The notes beneath the pieces are model-generated. The model was not told the DNA's origin. It made no database searches and saw only the letters and a list, made by a program, of their open reading frames with translations. Of a DNA stretch of 36,101 nt, positions 1 through 8,499 are shown one piece after another; position 1 is the first letter of the stretch, and every line of letters starts with the position of its first letter. The DNA is from an uncultured Spirochaetaceae bacterium (GTDB taxonomy: Bacteria > Spirochaetota > Spirochaetia > Sphaerochaetales > Sphaerochaetaceae), in the NCBI GenBank assembly GCA_944388955.1, contig CALXKJ010000019.1, positions 1 to 36,101 of the forward strand, given 5' to 3'. The position numbers and the translations under genes are program-made.

Positions 1-936
1 TCGATGAAGGAGAAGTGCACGATGCGCTATGATGTGCGCACTGTGACATTAAGAGGCAGTCAGCTCACATTCAGCACCTGTGACAAGAGAATAAAGACAA
101 TCATATCAATTCCTGAGTTCTTCTCTGAACGTTATCCTGAACCGGAAGGCTGGAAGCTCAAGGGAGCGAACGTAGGAATTGACAGGAAGGGACGGGTATT
201 CGTCAATCTCATCTACGAGTGCCCTGATTACGATACAGTCGAGAACGATGGGAGGATAGTGGGTCTGGACAGGGGTGTCTACAACATTGTTACGACCTCT
301 GACGGAGTCCACTATGGAGCAAAGGATGCAAGGCGGGTTAAGAGGAAATACAGCCATGTGCGCTCTGAGTTGCAGAAGAAAGGCACTCGCAGTGCGAAGA
401 GGAGGCTTAAAGCCATCTCCAGCTGCGAGAAGAGGTTTGTTCAGGACCAGAACCACTGCATTTCCAAGGAGCTTGCAAACACTGATGGGGATGTATCCGT
501 ATACGTCCTTGAGGATCTGTCATCCATGAACTTGCTGAGGCTCAGGGGAAAGAGCAACAAGACCATGAGGAAATGGCTATCCAGCTGGTCATACTCCGAC
601 CTTGAGTTTAAGCTGATCTACAAGTGCCAGAGGAACGGCATAAGGGTGGAATTCGTGGATGCGCGCTATACGAGCCAGAAGTGCTCGGTGTGCAAGACGA
701 TAGACAAGGCTTCAAGGAAGGGGAACAGATACACATGCAGGCATTGCGGCAATAATATGCATGCAGATACGAATGCCGCCATCAACATCCGCGACAACTA
801 CATCACCCGGGTCGGGCAATCCGGGCAGGCTGCAGTCAATCAGCCGCATGGATGGGGTGCCACAGGCAGACCGGAAACGGAGCCTGTGGAGAAAACACTC
901 ACGTCCAAGCCTTCAGGCTTGCCTGAAGGTTGTTGA
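1..936 (+). CDS. tnpB: TnpB RNA-guided nuclease, 5'-truncated by the window edge
   Basis: The frame is open from the window edge, so the ATG at 4 is probably internal; about 310 residues of a protein usually near 370-400 aa are present. TnpB proteins are RuvC-type endonucleases guided by the omega RNA made from the element's right end. All three RuvC acidic residues are in place: Asp in GLDRG (268-270), Glu in VLEDL (511-513) and Asp in HADTNAA (766-768). A zinc ribbon with two CxxC pairs (CSVC, CRHC) lies between the last two. The tail after the last RuvC motif is low in conserved features and overlaps the predicted RNA. The visible part has no frameshift, so the nuclease may be active if the missing N-terminus is intact. 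Confidence 0.88.
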   Translation, partial: SMKEKCTMRYDVRTVTLRGSQLTFSTCDKRIKTIISIPEFFSERYPEPEGWKLKGANVGIDRKGRVFVNLIYECPDYDTVENDGRIVGLDRGVYNIVTTSDGVHYGAKDARRVKRKYSHVRSELQKKGTRSAKRRLKAISSCEKRFVQDQNHCISKELANTDGDVSVYVLEDLSSMNLLRLRGKSNKTMRKWLSSWSYSDLEFKLIYKCQRNGIRVEFVDARYTSQKCSVCKTIDKASRKGNRYTCRHCGNNMHADTNAAINIRDNYITRVGQSGQAAVNQPHGWGATGRPETEPVEKTLTSKPSGLPEGC

Positions 937-937
937 C
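787..937 (+). ncRNA. Putative omega (right-end) RNA overlapping the tnpB 3' end
   Basis: In IS200/IS605 elements the guide-RNA scaffold covers the tnpB 3' end and right end, and the guide is the flanking DNA. Three hairpins can be read here: CCCG/CGGG (806-809 with 822-825), an 8-bp stem CCACAGGC/GCCTGTGG (860-867 with 882-889) enclosing a CCG-GAAA-CGG tetraloop hairpin, and the right-end stem at 910-929. The segment recurs without the rest of tnpB at 29184-29334. The expected guide would start at about 938 (ATAAACAAGG...), which is MATE gene sequence. The 5' limit is a guess set by the shared block. Confidence 0.6.
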
Positions 938-1417
938 ATAAACAAGGTTGATGAAATTGACGACTGTGGCGGCGATGAGTATGCGGAAATAGGCAATTCC
1001 CTCATCAATGAATTCCACTGGTGTGCTTATTGCTTTAAGAATGATAGGCACAAATGGAATCATGAGAAGGAATAATGCAGACATAACCAAGAGCAGCCTG
1101 ACCATGGTGTTCATCAGCTCTCCCGCTTTCTCCTTGTCTCCAGCACCATAGGCTCTGTTTATTAAAATCATGGAGCCTGTGATGAGTCCGGAGCCGATGG
1201 AATTCAGAATCATCCTCAGCTGTGCCATATAGCTTACCGTAGATACCGCAATTGTCCCGATATGGCTTGCCATTATTGTGTCGAGGATAGAGAAAACGCA
1301 GTTGAAGAACGCAAAAATCGCCAGCGGGGTACCTACCTTCAGTATAATCCGGTAGTAATTTCCCGATAGTGAATATTCCCTGAATTCTGTTTCAGACAGC
1401 TTTCTCATTTCAGGCAT
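938..1417 (-). pseudogene. MATE-family efflux transporter, 5' fragment cut by the tnpB element
   Basis: About 160 residues of a multidrug and toxic compound extrusion (MATE) transporter remain, against roughly 450 for the family. The N-terminal part (GTPLAIFAFFNCVFSILDTI, then GAGDKEKAGE) is typical, with four hydrophobic segments. The reading frame then enters the right end of the tnpB element after NLVYVN and stops some ten codons later at 899. More than half of the 12-helix protein is missing, so it should not transport. There is no convincing ribosome-binding site before the ATG at 1417; the ATG at 1408 is an alternative start. Confidence 0.85.
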
Positions 1418-1503
1418 TGTGCATCAGAGGCTGAGATAATGGAAGTACTCATCTCATGGAATTTCACTGTACTTATTGTCCCCGCTTTGCGTAGAATGAT
1501 TGT

Positions 1504-2094
1504 ATGGATTTCACATTGACGCTTGTCCGTCATGGTGAGAGCGAGGCTAATGTCAGACATATGCTCTCAGGATGGATGGACGTGGAGCTTACGGCACGAG
1601 GTATCGAGGAGCTGAAGAGGTTGAGAACTGAAGCTCTTTATCCGCAGAGTGATGCCTATTTCTCATCATCTCTCAAACGGTGCGTTGATACGTGCCACAT
1701 ACTTTTCCCTTATGTAAAGCCTGTCATCAGTGACATATATAAGGAAATCAATTTCCATTCGCTTGAAGGCTGGATACTCTCGACAAAAGATGAAATAGAC
1801 TCGTATTTTGAATCCTGGATAGAGGATGAGCCATATCTGGATGAGGAAACGCTCTCTGATGTCAAGGAGAGAGGTATGAATGCAATCATGGAGACTGTAC
1901 ATGATTGTGAGGGCAGGGGAATGCATTCAGCTACGATTGTCATGCACTCTGGTATCATGCGTGCATCAATAGTCGCCCTCTTCAGATTGGAGAGGAAGGC
2001 ATTTCTCGAGATGAGCGTGCCTAATGGGCTTGGCTACATACTCTCATTCAAGGATTCTTCACCTGTCTCTTTCTGCCCGATTCCAGTGAAATGA
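1504..2094 (+). CDS. Histidine phosphatase (phosphoglycerate-mutase-like) family protein
   Basis: The 196-aa protein opens with LVRHGESEAN, the family's catalytic RHG motif (His10 is the nucleophile), and has the second catalytic histidine in VMHSG (His148). Members include cofactor-dependent phosphoglycerate mutases, GpmB-like phosphatases and cobalamin or RNA-linked phosphatases; the length and weak similarity outside the motifs suggest a small-molecule phosphatase, not a glycolytic mutase. It stands alone, convergent with the aminotransferase gene. The ATG at 1504 is the only sensible start, although its ribosome-binding site is poor. The exact substrate cannot be told from sequence. Confidence 0.85.
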   Translation: MDFTLTLVRHGESEANVRHMLSGWMDVELTARGIEELKRLRTEALYPQSDAYFSSSLKRCVDTCHILFPYVKPVISDIYKEINFHSLEGWILSTKDEIDSYFESWIEDEPYLDEETLSDVKERGMNAIMETVHDCEGRGMHSATIVMHSGIMRASIVALFRLERKAFLEMSVPNGLGYILSFKDSSPVSFCPIPVK

Positions 2095-2098
2095 AAAA

Positions 2099-2118
2099 GA
2101 GCGGCTTTGAAACCGCTC
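2099..2118 (-). terminator. Rho-independent terminator of the importer-racemase-aminotransferase operon
   Basis: Read on the minus strand, GAGCGG and CCGCTC form a 6-bp stem with an A/T-rich loop and are followed directly by TTTTTC. It lies 5 bp past the aminotransferase stop codon and 4 bp past the stop of the convergent phosphatase gene. The T-run favours the minus strand. Confidence 0.75.
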
Positions 2119-2123
2119 CTTCA

Positions 2124-3311
2124 TTACTTCTCTTCAAGCACATCCCTGAGTTTTGCCAGTCTTTCAAGTGCAAGATCCAGCGTCTCGACTGAGCGCGCGA
2201 AATGCAGCCTGATAAGATTGTTGACTTCTTCCCTGAAGAAGCTTGAGCCGGGAACTGCCGCAACACCGATGTTCTCCACCATCCATTCGCAGAACTGGAG
2301 ATCTGTCCAGCCTTTGAAGCGCGGAAGTGCCAGGAAGTCTGAGATGTCGACGAGGACAAAGTAAGAGCCCTGCGGCACATTGTGCTTCAGTCCTATTTTA
2401 TCGAGTCCCTTCAGGAAGTAATCACGCTTCTTCGTGTAAAGAGCCCCAAGTTCCTCGTAGTAGCTCTCTGGAAGAGTGAGGCCGGCAACGGCAGCCTCCT
2501 GAAGCGGTGCAGCGGCGCCGACAGTGAGGAAGTCGTGGACTTTCTTCGCAGATTCGATTACATTCTCAGGCCCTATGAGATAGCCGAGTCTCCATCCTGT
2601 TATTGAATAGGTCTTTGAAAGTGATGAGCATGTGATAGTATGCTCGAACATCCCCGGAAGTGAAGCTACGGACACATGCACGTTTGGCGCGTAAATGATG
2701 TGCTCATAAACCTCATCAGTCACGACAAACGCGTCATATTTCAGCGCTAGGGAGCCAATAGCCATCAGCTCGTCACGCGTGAATACCTTGCCGCATGGGT
2801 TGGATGGATTGCATACGATGATGGCCTTCGCTCCGTTCTTGAAGCCATCTTCGATAAGATTGATATCAAAATCGTATGTCGGAGGAACGAGTGGAATGAA
2901 GATTGGCTCTGCTCCTGAAAGAATGGCATCGGCCCCATAATTCTCATAGAAAGGTGAGAAGACCATTACCTTATCTCCAGGATTGCATATTGTCATCATC
3001 GCGCACATCATCGCTTCAGTGCCGCCGCATGTGACTACAATCTCTGTCTCCGGATTGATTTTCCTCTTTATAGAGCTTTCAGCCTTCTTCGCAAGTGCTT
3101 CTCTGAAGTTCTCAGCTCCGAATGTGACTGAATACTGGTGTGGTCCTTTATATGCCACCTCGCTCAGGGCATCCAGAAGCTCCTTCGGGGGATCGAAATC
3201 AGGGAATCCCTGTGAAAGATTTATGCTTCCGGGGCAGGCATCGCTTATGCGTGTCATGCGTCTGATGACTGAATCAGTGAATAATCCGACTCTTCTGCTT
3301 AATTCTGGCAT
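2124..3311 (-). CDS. Class I/II pyridoxal-phosphate aminotransferase
   Basis: A 395-aa fold-type I aminotransferase of the AspC/kynurenine aminotransferase group. Visible motifs are NLSQGFPDFDPP near the N-terminus, VCNPSNPCG, the TDEVYEH segment, SLSKTYSITGWRLGY with the PLP-binding lysine, and an Arg-containing C-terminal motif (NLIRLHFARS) that binds the substrate carboxylate. It is the last gene of a five-gene minus-strand operon, 20 bp after the LarA-like gene, with AAGGAG before the ATG. Its likely job is to interconvert the amino acid brought in by the upstream ABC importer and its 2-oxo acid. The specific substrate is unknown. Confidence 0.9.
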   Translation of the reverse strand: MPELSRRVGLFTDSVIRRMTRISDACPGSINLSQGFPDFDPPKELLDALSEVAYKGPHQYSVTFGAENFREALAKKAESSIKRKINPETEIVVTCGGTEAMMCAMMTICNPGDKVMVFSPFYENYGADAILSGAEPIFIPLVPPTYDFDINLIEDGFKNGAKAIIVCNPSNPCGKVFTRDELMAIGSLALKYDAFVVTDEVYEHIIYAPNVHVSVASLPGMFEHTITCSSLSKTYSITGWRLGYLIGPENVIESAKKVHDFLTVGAAAPLQEAAVAGLTLPESYYEELGALYTKKRDYFLKGLDKIGLKHNVPQGSYFVLVDISDFLALPRFKGWTDLQFCEWMVENIGVAAVPGSSFFREEVNNLIRLHFARSVETLDLALERLAKLRDVLEEK

Positions 3312-3331
3312 TTTTATTCTTTCTCCTTCTA

Positions 3332-4615
3332 TTATCTGCCACTGTCCGTGACTACCGGTAGGACGGTGGAGCCGGATGGGATTATATAAACCGACTTTCC
3401 TTCAATATGGGCATCTTCCATCAGCTTATCCAGATTGTCATATGCCTTGATACCCATCGGTGCCACAGTCTCTGCGGGGATTGATGAGTACATGAGGATA
3501 TTGAATCTCGCCGCCTGCTCGCAATTGAGGAAGAAGATATACCCTCCAACTGTGAAGTTATTCCTAAGCTCCTCTTCGAATGTGCCGCCCACAAGAGGCT
3601 TGATCCAGTCGAAGTAGTCAGGGCTGCCTCCGCCGTTCCTGCCTTCCAGCATAAGTATAAGCGTACCTCCGTCCTTGAGCGCGGATATGACGTTATCTAC
3701 AGCCTTTGTCCCCTGATAAAGCGATTCATCTTTCGGGAAGCCTCCGCAGCTTGTTATGACAACATCAGCTTTCTTCTCGATAGGGACGGTGTAGATTCTC
3801 TTTACTTCTTCGCATGCCTTTTCCCATGAAGTTCTCCAGTGGCCTGCGTAAATCGATTCAAGCTGGAATTCGGTATCGGTAACGAGCGTGATCATGAAAA
3901 GATTCTTCATCATCGCTGCCGCTTCAAGCATATCCTCGTTAAGCGGATTGCCTTCAAGCTTGCCGTTGCCGATTTCAGGATTGGTGATAAAAGCATCCGG
4001 TGCGAGGCTGTAAGCATGGTTGTGCTTTATAGTCTCAAGACTGGAGATTCCCGGAAGAATGCTTTTCCTGCCACCTCCGAAGCCTGCCATTACATGATAA
4101 GTCGCCGCTCCGAGACAGATGACAAGATCCGCATCCGCGGCTTCTTTGTTGATACTTACAGGTGTGCCATAGCTCGTGGTGCCAAGATATACCAGATTCT
4201 TGTCATGGCAATCATGGTTTATTGTCCTGACTTTATCGAAAACAGGGGACGTGACAAGCGTACGGAGGTCCTCCTCGCTGCCGCCGACATGTGTTCCTGT
4301 GGCGATGACGATAGTCAGATCCTCATAGCTCTTTCCGCACTTTTCCACAAGGTAATCCACGATAAGAGGGACAATGAGATCCTGCCTCATCCAGTATCGT
4401 GTCATGTCACTTACTATTATTGCGATTGATGAAGCTTTTGCTGCCACTTCCGATAGCGGTGCTGAGTCTATAGGATTATCTATCGCATCCATAAGCGCAC
4501 CGCTTATATTGCTCAGTGGCGTTGTATCGTTGCCTTCAATCACTCCTATAACCTGGCTTTCATCCACAGGTATGGAGACAGACGTATTTCCGTATCTGAA
4601 TTTATATTCCTTCAT
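3332..4615 (-). CDS. LarA-family (DUF2088) nickel-pincer-dependent 2-hydroxyacid racemase/epimerase
   Basis: This 427-aa protein has the LarA signature residues. They include SDMTR (69-73), GTH with His109, HVMAGFGGGRK with His174 and Lys184, and His200 in KHNH. Lys184, His174 and His200 fall at the same numbers as the cofactor-binding lysine and catalytic histidines of lactobacillary lactate racemase. The family racemises or epimerises 2-hydroxy acids with a nickel-pincer nucleotide made by LarB, LarC and LarE, none of which is in this window. LarA paralogues act on lactate, malate, phenyllactate and others, so lactate should not be assumed. It lies between an amino-acid ABC transporter and an aminotransferase in one operon, with a ribosome-binding site AGAAGG. 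Confidence 0.85.
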   Translation of the reverse strand: MKEYKFRYGNTSVSIPVDESQVIGVIEGNDTTPLSNISGALMDAIDNPIDSAPLSEVAAKASSIAIIVSDMTRYWMRQDLIVPLIVDYLVEKCGKSYEDLTIVIATGTHVGGSEEDLRTLVTSPVFDKVRTINHDCHDKNLVYLGTTSYGTPVSINKEAADADLVICLGAATYHVMAGFGGGRKSILPGISSLETIKHNHAYSLAPDAFITNPEIGNGKLEGNPLNEDMLEAAAMMKNLFMITLVTDTEFQLESIYAGHWRTSWEKACEEVKRIYTVPIEKKADVVITSCGGFPKDESLYQGTKAVDNVISALKDGGTLILMLEGRNGGGSPDYFDWIKPLVGGTFEEELRNNFTVGGYIFFLNCEQAARFNILMYSSIPAETVAPMGIKAYDNLDKLMEDAHIEGKSVYIIPSGSTVLPVVTDSGR

Positions 4616-4633
4616 TGCTGAAAACCTTCTGTA

Positions 4634-5368
4634 TTAAAGAACCTTCTCCAGAAAACTTATGAGCCTTGGGCTATGCGGGTCGTCAAAGAACTCATCTGCA
4701 GTTCTGTCCTCGTCGATTTTCCCGCCGTCAAGGAAGAGAATCCTATCGCTGACTTCGCGTGCAAAGCGCATCTCGTGAGTAACGATAAGCATTGTCATGC
4801 CTTCATCAGCAAGCTGCTTGATGACATCGAGGACTTCCCCGATCATCTCCGGATCAAGAGCGGATGTAGGCTCGTCAAAGAGCATTACATCAGGCTCCAT
4901 CATCAGCGATCTGACAATTGCGATTCTCTGCTTCTGACCACCTGAAAGCTGGGAAGGGTAGGATGAGGCTTTGTCTTCAAGTCCCATTCTCCTTAAGAAT
5001 GACATGGCTTTTTCCTCGGCCTCTTCCTGAGACTTGCCTTTGATTCTCATCGGTGCGATTGTCAGGTTCTTCATCACATTCATATTGTTGAAGAGATTGA
5101 AGTGCTGGAAGACCATGCCGATCTTCTGTCTCTGCTCGTTTATATCTATTTTCGAGCAGAGGTTGACACCTTTGAAAATGACAGAGCCAGCTGTGGGAGT
5201 CTCGAGAAGATTGAGACAGCGGAGGAATGTGCTCTTTCCGCCACCGGAAGGCCCTATTATGGAAACAACCTGCTTTTCCTTGAAATCTGCGGAGATATCA
5301 TTGAGAACCTGCAGATCCCCGAAGCTCTTGGAGAGATTCCTTACCTGAATGATGTTATTTTCTTCCAT
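4634..5368 (-). CDS. Polar amino-acid ABC transporter, ATP-binding protein (GlnQ/HisP type)
   Basis: A complete 244-aa ABC ATPase with Walker [11 protein letters not shown]-loop VFQHFNLF, signature LSGGQKQR, Walker [13 protein letters not shown] and the switch histidine in IVTHEM. The sequence and length are those of the PAAT (polar amino-acid) group, which powers import of Gln, Glu, His, Arg or cystine. Its start overlaps the permease gene by 14 bp, which points to translational coupling. It is the third gene of the operon, upstream of the larA-like gene by 18 bp. Confidence 0.93.
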   Translation of the reverse strand: MEENNIIQVRNLSKSFGDLQVLNDISADFKEKQVVSIIGPSGGGKSTFLRCLNLLETPTAGSVIFKGVNLCSKIDINEQRQKIGMVFQHFNLFNNMNVMKNLTIAPMRIKGKSQEEAEEKAMSFLRRMGLEDKASSYPSQLSGGQKQRIAIVRSLMMEPDVMLFDEPTSALDPEMIGEVLDVIKQLADEGMTMLIVTHEMRFAREVSDRILFLDGGKIDEDRTADEFFDDPHSPRLISFLEKVL

Positions 5369-6050
5369 GCTTCATCCTCTTTTCCAGCAATGCGATAAGA
5401 CGGCTGCTGATGAATGTAAGAATAAAGTACATACAGGCAGCAATCGCGAGACATGGAAGGCTTCTGTATGTAAGCGCTATAACGCCGTTTGTTCCGTACA
5501 TCAGATCTGATATACCGATAACAGAGACGATTGATGACTCCTTGATGACAGTAACGAACTCATTGCCGAGTGCCGGGAGGATATTCTTGATAGCCTGAGG
5601 AAGTATAACAAGCCTCATCGATTCACCGTATTTGAATCCGATGCTCCTTGCAGCCTCCATCTGGCCCTCATCAACTGACTGTATACCCGATCTGATGACT
5701 TCCGCGACATAAGCGCAGCTGTTGATGCTCATAGCGACAATACCGGCCATGAAGCGGGAGAAATTCGGAATCCATGGCACATCCGGAAATGTTATCCCTG
5801 CCATTGGAAGACCATAGAAGATGAACATGAGCTGTACCATCAGAGGTGTGCCTCTGACGAACTCGATATAAGCCACTGCCAGCCATCTGAGCGGTTTGAT
5901 GCGGCACATGCGCATGATAGCCATCAATGTACCGAAAACCACCCCCAGCATGACGCTCATGGCGGCAATGATGAGGGTGTTTTTTACTCCGTCAAGGAAG
6001 TAAGGGTAATACCGCTCGAGAAGAACTATAATCTGCTCGAAGAAACCCAT
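5355..6050 (-). CDS. Polar amino-acid ABC transporter, membrane permease (HisM/GlnP type)
   Basis: The 231-aa integral membrane protein has about five hydrophobic segments and the EAA loop ([20 protein letters not shown]) that contacts the ATPase. Family hallmarks include [13 protein letters not shown] and [12 protein letters not shown]. Only one permease gene is present, so the transporter probably uses a homodimer. The start lies 2 bp past the stop of the binding-protein gene and the end overlaps the ATPase gene, so the three are one transcription unit. Confidence 0.92.
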   Translation of the reverse strand: MGFFEQIIVLLERYYPYFLDGVKNTLIIAAMSVMLGVVFGTLMAIMRMCRIKPLRWLAVAYIEFVRGTPLMVQLMFIFYGLPMAGITFPDVPWIPNFSRFMAGIVAMSINSCAYVAEVIRSGIQSVDEGQMEAARSIGFKYGESMRLVILPQAIKNILPALGNEFVTVIKESSIVSVIGISDLMYGTNGVIALTYRSLPCLAIAACMYFILTFISSRLIALLEKRMKHGRK

Positions 6051-6052
6051 AA

Positions 6053-6865
6053 TCAGAGCCCAAGCTCCTTCTGGAGCGCAACAGCTTCATCATAAGCCTT
6101 AGCATATGAGCCGTCTGCGAGGATTCTCTGGATTACCTTGTTCACTTCAGCCTTGAGGTCGTCGCTTCCCTTCTTGAGGACAACAGACTTACCGAATGTG
6201 GCTTCCTCGGAATCGAATGTGTAGTTTGCCTTAACAAGCTTGCCATCGCTGGAAGAGATGATGGAATCACCGACAGCAGCGTCTACAACGAGACCAGCGA
6301 TATTCCCATTCTGCACTTCGATTGAAAGCTCAGGATACTTTGCAAGCTCGAAAAGCTCTGAATCCGGCATTGTCTTCATGATAAGCTGGGACTGGATAGT
6401 GCCTCTCTGTGCACCGACTTTGAGACCAGCAAGGGATTCAGGTGTTGTATAGACATCCTCGTTTCCCGCAGCGACTACGAGATACTGGAGGCTTTCCTCG
6501 TAAACATCGGAGAAGTCGATGACTTCAGCTCTTTCCGGAGTGTTTGTGAATGCCGCGATACCAAGATCGACCTGACCTGACTGCACAGCTGGGATGATAC
6601 CGTCGAATGCCATATCGACAATCTCAAGGCCTACGCCAAGCTCATCAGCAATCTGCTGGGCAATGTACATATCGCAGCCAACGATGTTCGCATCCATATC
6701 CTTAAACTCATATGGCGCATACTGTGCTTCTGTACCGACAATGAGCCTGCCTCTGTCTTTTACAGTCTGAAGTGCAGACTTGTCGCTGGCACCACCGGCA
6801 AAAGCCATTGCAGGAACTGTTATGAGAACTAACGCAATAACAAGAACATTCAGAAGTTTTTTCAT
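6053..6865 (-). CDS. Polar amino-acid ABC transporter, periplasmic substrate-binding protein
   Basis: A type II periplasmic binding protein of family 3 (SBP_bac_3), 270 aa. The ATG at 6865 is chosen because AGGAG lies 7 bp upstream; starting further upstream at 6883 would place this ribosome-binding site inside the gene. Residues 1-24 form a signal peptide ending in AFA, with no lipobox cysteine, so it should be soluble in the periplasm. Motifs include GTEAQYAPYEF, GCDMYIAQQIADELG and the VDLGIAAFTNTPERAE segment that lines the ligand pocket. It is first in the operon and presumably the most strongly translated. The ligand is an amino acid of unknown identity. Confidence 0.92.
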   Translation of the reverse strand: MKKLLNVLVIALVLITVPAMAFAGGASDKSALQTVKDRGRLIVGTEAQYAPYEFKDMDANIVGCDMYIAQQIADELGVGLEIVDMAFDGIIPAVQSGQVDLGIAAFTNTPERAEVIDFSDVYEESLQYLVVAAGNEDVYTTPESLAGLKVGAQRGTIQSQLIMKTMPDSELFELAKYPELSIEVQNGNIAGLVVDAAVGDSIISSSDGKLVKANYTFDSEEATFGKSVVLKKGSDDLKAEVNKVIQRILADGSYAKAYDEAVALQKELGL

Positions 6866-6909
6866 CTTTTCACTCCTAACCAAACTTATGGTTTATGAAT
6901 TCGTGAATA

Positions 6910-6939
6910 TTTATACATACTTACCACCCCAATATGCAA
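6910..6939 (-). promoter_or_regulatory. Candidate sigma-70 promoter of the ABC importer operon
   Basis: Read on the minus strand, TTGCAT (6934-6939) and TATAAA (6910-6915) are separated by 18 bp and sit about 45 bp upstream of the start codon. Surrounding DNA is AT-rich. Prediction from consensus match only. Confidence 0.5.
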
Positions 6940-7114
6940 GACCTTTTGTTATAAATATTCAAAAATATTTAGAAAAATGAATAAAAATGTCTGAAATAGC
7001 ATTAGGCTTCCATTTTTGATTATTTCACGATACCGATTTTCATTGTTATCTTTAAAAGGTGCACGGCTCTAGGGCTATACCAAAATTCCTATTTGTGTGC
7101 AATAATACGGAAGG

Positions 7115-7125
7115 TTCAGACTGAA
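7115..7125. promoter_or_regulatory. Small palindrome before the radical SAM gene, possible operator
   Basis: TTCAG-A-CTGAA is a perfect 11-bp dyad lying 27 bp before the start codon and just downstream of an AT-rich CAATAATAC stretch that could be a -10 region. A TetR-type regulator is encoded at the other end of the radical SAM gene and could bind here, but nothing ties the two together. The other bases between 6940 and 7114 hold no gene or element that I recognise. Confidence 0.3.
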
Positions 7126-7152
7126 GGTATTTAGTTAGGAGACTTTTATTTT

Positions 7153-8499
7153 ATGAATACTGTTAAGAATGCGCTTGTTGAAGCTGCGGTCAAAGCTGCG
7201 CTCAGCTATCTGGAAAGCGACCCCGAGAAAAATATCCCGAGGCTGATGGATCTTGTTGATAAGGCTCTTCCTAAGGACCGCTATCCAAGTCAGAGAAAGA
7301 TGTTCAGGAAAGTGATCGAGGAGAAAGGCAACTGGTATCAGCTGATGATGAAGTTCTATGAGCTTGATCCGGGTGTGAGAAAGACGTTCTTCAATAACTT
7401 CCTTATCAACGCGACGCTCAAAGGCCGCGCAATCGGCAAGGACATCGAGAAGAAAGAGGATTGCAATGTACCATGGACAATCCTTCTCGATCCTACATCC
7501 GCATGCAATCTTCATTGCACTGGATGCTGGGCTGCTGAATATGGCCATAAACTCAATCTCTCATTTGAGACAATTGACAGAATCATCACTGAAGGCAAGA
7601 AGCTCGGTGTATACTTTTATATTTATACTGGCGGTGAGCCACTTGTGAGAAAGGCTGATCTGATGAAGATATGCGAGAAGCACTCCGATTGTATCTTCCT
7701 TTCATTCACTAACGGCACGCTTATCGATGAGGCATTCTGTCAGGATATGCTGAGAGTGAAGAACTTCGTTCCTGCAATCAGCGTTGAAGGCTTCGAGGAG
7801 AGAAACGATAGCCGCCGTGGAAACGGCATCTACAGGAAAGATATGGAAGCGATGAAGCTGATGAAGTCACATCACCTTCCATTCGGAATCTCCACATGCT
7901 ACACAAGCGTCAATTATGATGATGTAAGCAGCGAGAAGTATTTTGACCAGATGATAGAGTGGGGCGCACTCTTTGTATGGTTCTTCCATTACATGCCTGT
8001 CGGACAGGGCGCTGTGACAACGCTTCTCCCGACACCTGAGCAGAGAACTCAGATGTATCATCGCATCAGGGAGTTCAGGAAGACAAAGCCGATCTTCAGC
8101 ATCGACTTCCAGAATGATGCTGAGTATGTCGGAGGCTGTATCGCTGGAGGCCGCAGATATTTCCATATCAACGCGAAAGGCGATGTGGAGCCTTGCGTAT
8201 TCATCCATTACTCCAATGTGAACATCAACGATACAAGTGTGCTTGACGCGCTCAAGGCACCTCTTTTCAAGGCATACCGCAAAGGCCAGCCATTCAATGA
8301 GAATATGCTCATGCCTTGCCCGATGCTTGAGAATCCTGAATGCCTGAGAGGAATGGTCAAGGAGACAGATGCTGTCTCTACTGATTACGAGAGTCCTGAG
8401 AGTGCAGATGTCCTCTGTGACCGCACAACTCCATATTCCCAGAACTGGAAACCTACGGCAGATGAGCTGTGGGAAAAGTCAGGAAAAGGCAATTGCTGA
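7153..8499 (+). CDS. Radical SAM protein with SPASM-like C-terminal cysteine cluster
   Basis: A 448-aa protein. About 100 residues of helical N-terminal region with no recognised motif precede the radical SAM core, which has CxxxCxxC as CNLHCTGC (Cys118, 122, 125) for the 4Fe-4S cluster that cleaves S-adenosylmethionine. YTGGEPL is the glycine-rich SAM-binding motif. The C-terminal part (GGCIAGGRRYFHI, DVEPCVFIHYS, CPMLENPEC) resembles a SPASM/Twitch auxiliary cluster domain. Such proteins modify peptides or act in cofactor synthesis; the substrate here is unknown and no precursor peptide gene was found nearby. The start has TAGGAG 11 bp upstream. Its stop codon directly abuts that of the convergent TetR gene. 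Confidence 0.85.
   Translation: MNTVKNALVEAAVKAALSYLESDPEKNIPRLMDLVDKALPKDRYPSQRKMFRKVIEEKGNWYQLMMKFYELDPGVRKTFFNNFLINATLKGRAIGKDIEKKEDCNVPWTILLDPTSACNLHCTGCWAAEYGHKLNLSFETIDRIITEGKKLGVYFYIYTGGEPLVRKADLMKICEKHSDCIFLSFTNGTLIDEAFCQDMLRVKNFVPAISVEGFEERNDSRRGNGIYRKDMEAMKLMKSHHLPFGISTCYTSVNYDDVSSEKYFDQMIEWGALFVWFFHYMPVGQGAVTTLLPTPEQRTQMYHRIREFRKTKPIFSIDFQNDAEYVGGCIAGGRRYFHINAKGDVEPCVFIHYSNVNINDTSVLDALKAPLFKAYRKGQPFNENMLMPCPMLENPECLRGMVKETDAVSTDYESPESADVLCDRTTPYSQNWKPTADELWEKSGKGNC

Larger units (their letters stand above)
1..937 (+). mobile_element. IS200/IS605-family (tnpB-type) element, right part
   Basis: The left end and the first part of tnpB lie outside the window. The right end can be placed at about 937, because the sequence up to GTTGAC is shared with a second copy at 29184-29334 (minus strand) and diverges immediately afterwards. 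A 9-bp stem with a 2-nt loop (CCTTCAGGC/GCCTGAAGG, 910-929) lies just inside the end, as expected for the subterminal palindromes of this family. No Y1 transposase (tnpA) is visible here. The right end abuts a MATE gene on the opposite strand, which it truncates. Confidence 0.85.

Noticed and set aside
899-937. Last ten residues of the MATE frame
   Set aside because: They are antisense to the tnpB 3' end and not part of the transporter.
6866-6883. Longer start for the substrate-binding protein (MVRSEK...)
   Set aside because: It would place the AGGAG ribosome-binding site inside the gene and displace the signal peptide from the N-terminus.
6940-7114. A riboswitch before the radical SAM gene
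   Set aside because: The stretch has short repeats such as GGCTCTAGGGCT, but no conserved aptamer pattern or terminator/antiterminator pair could be drawn.
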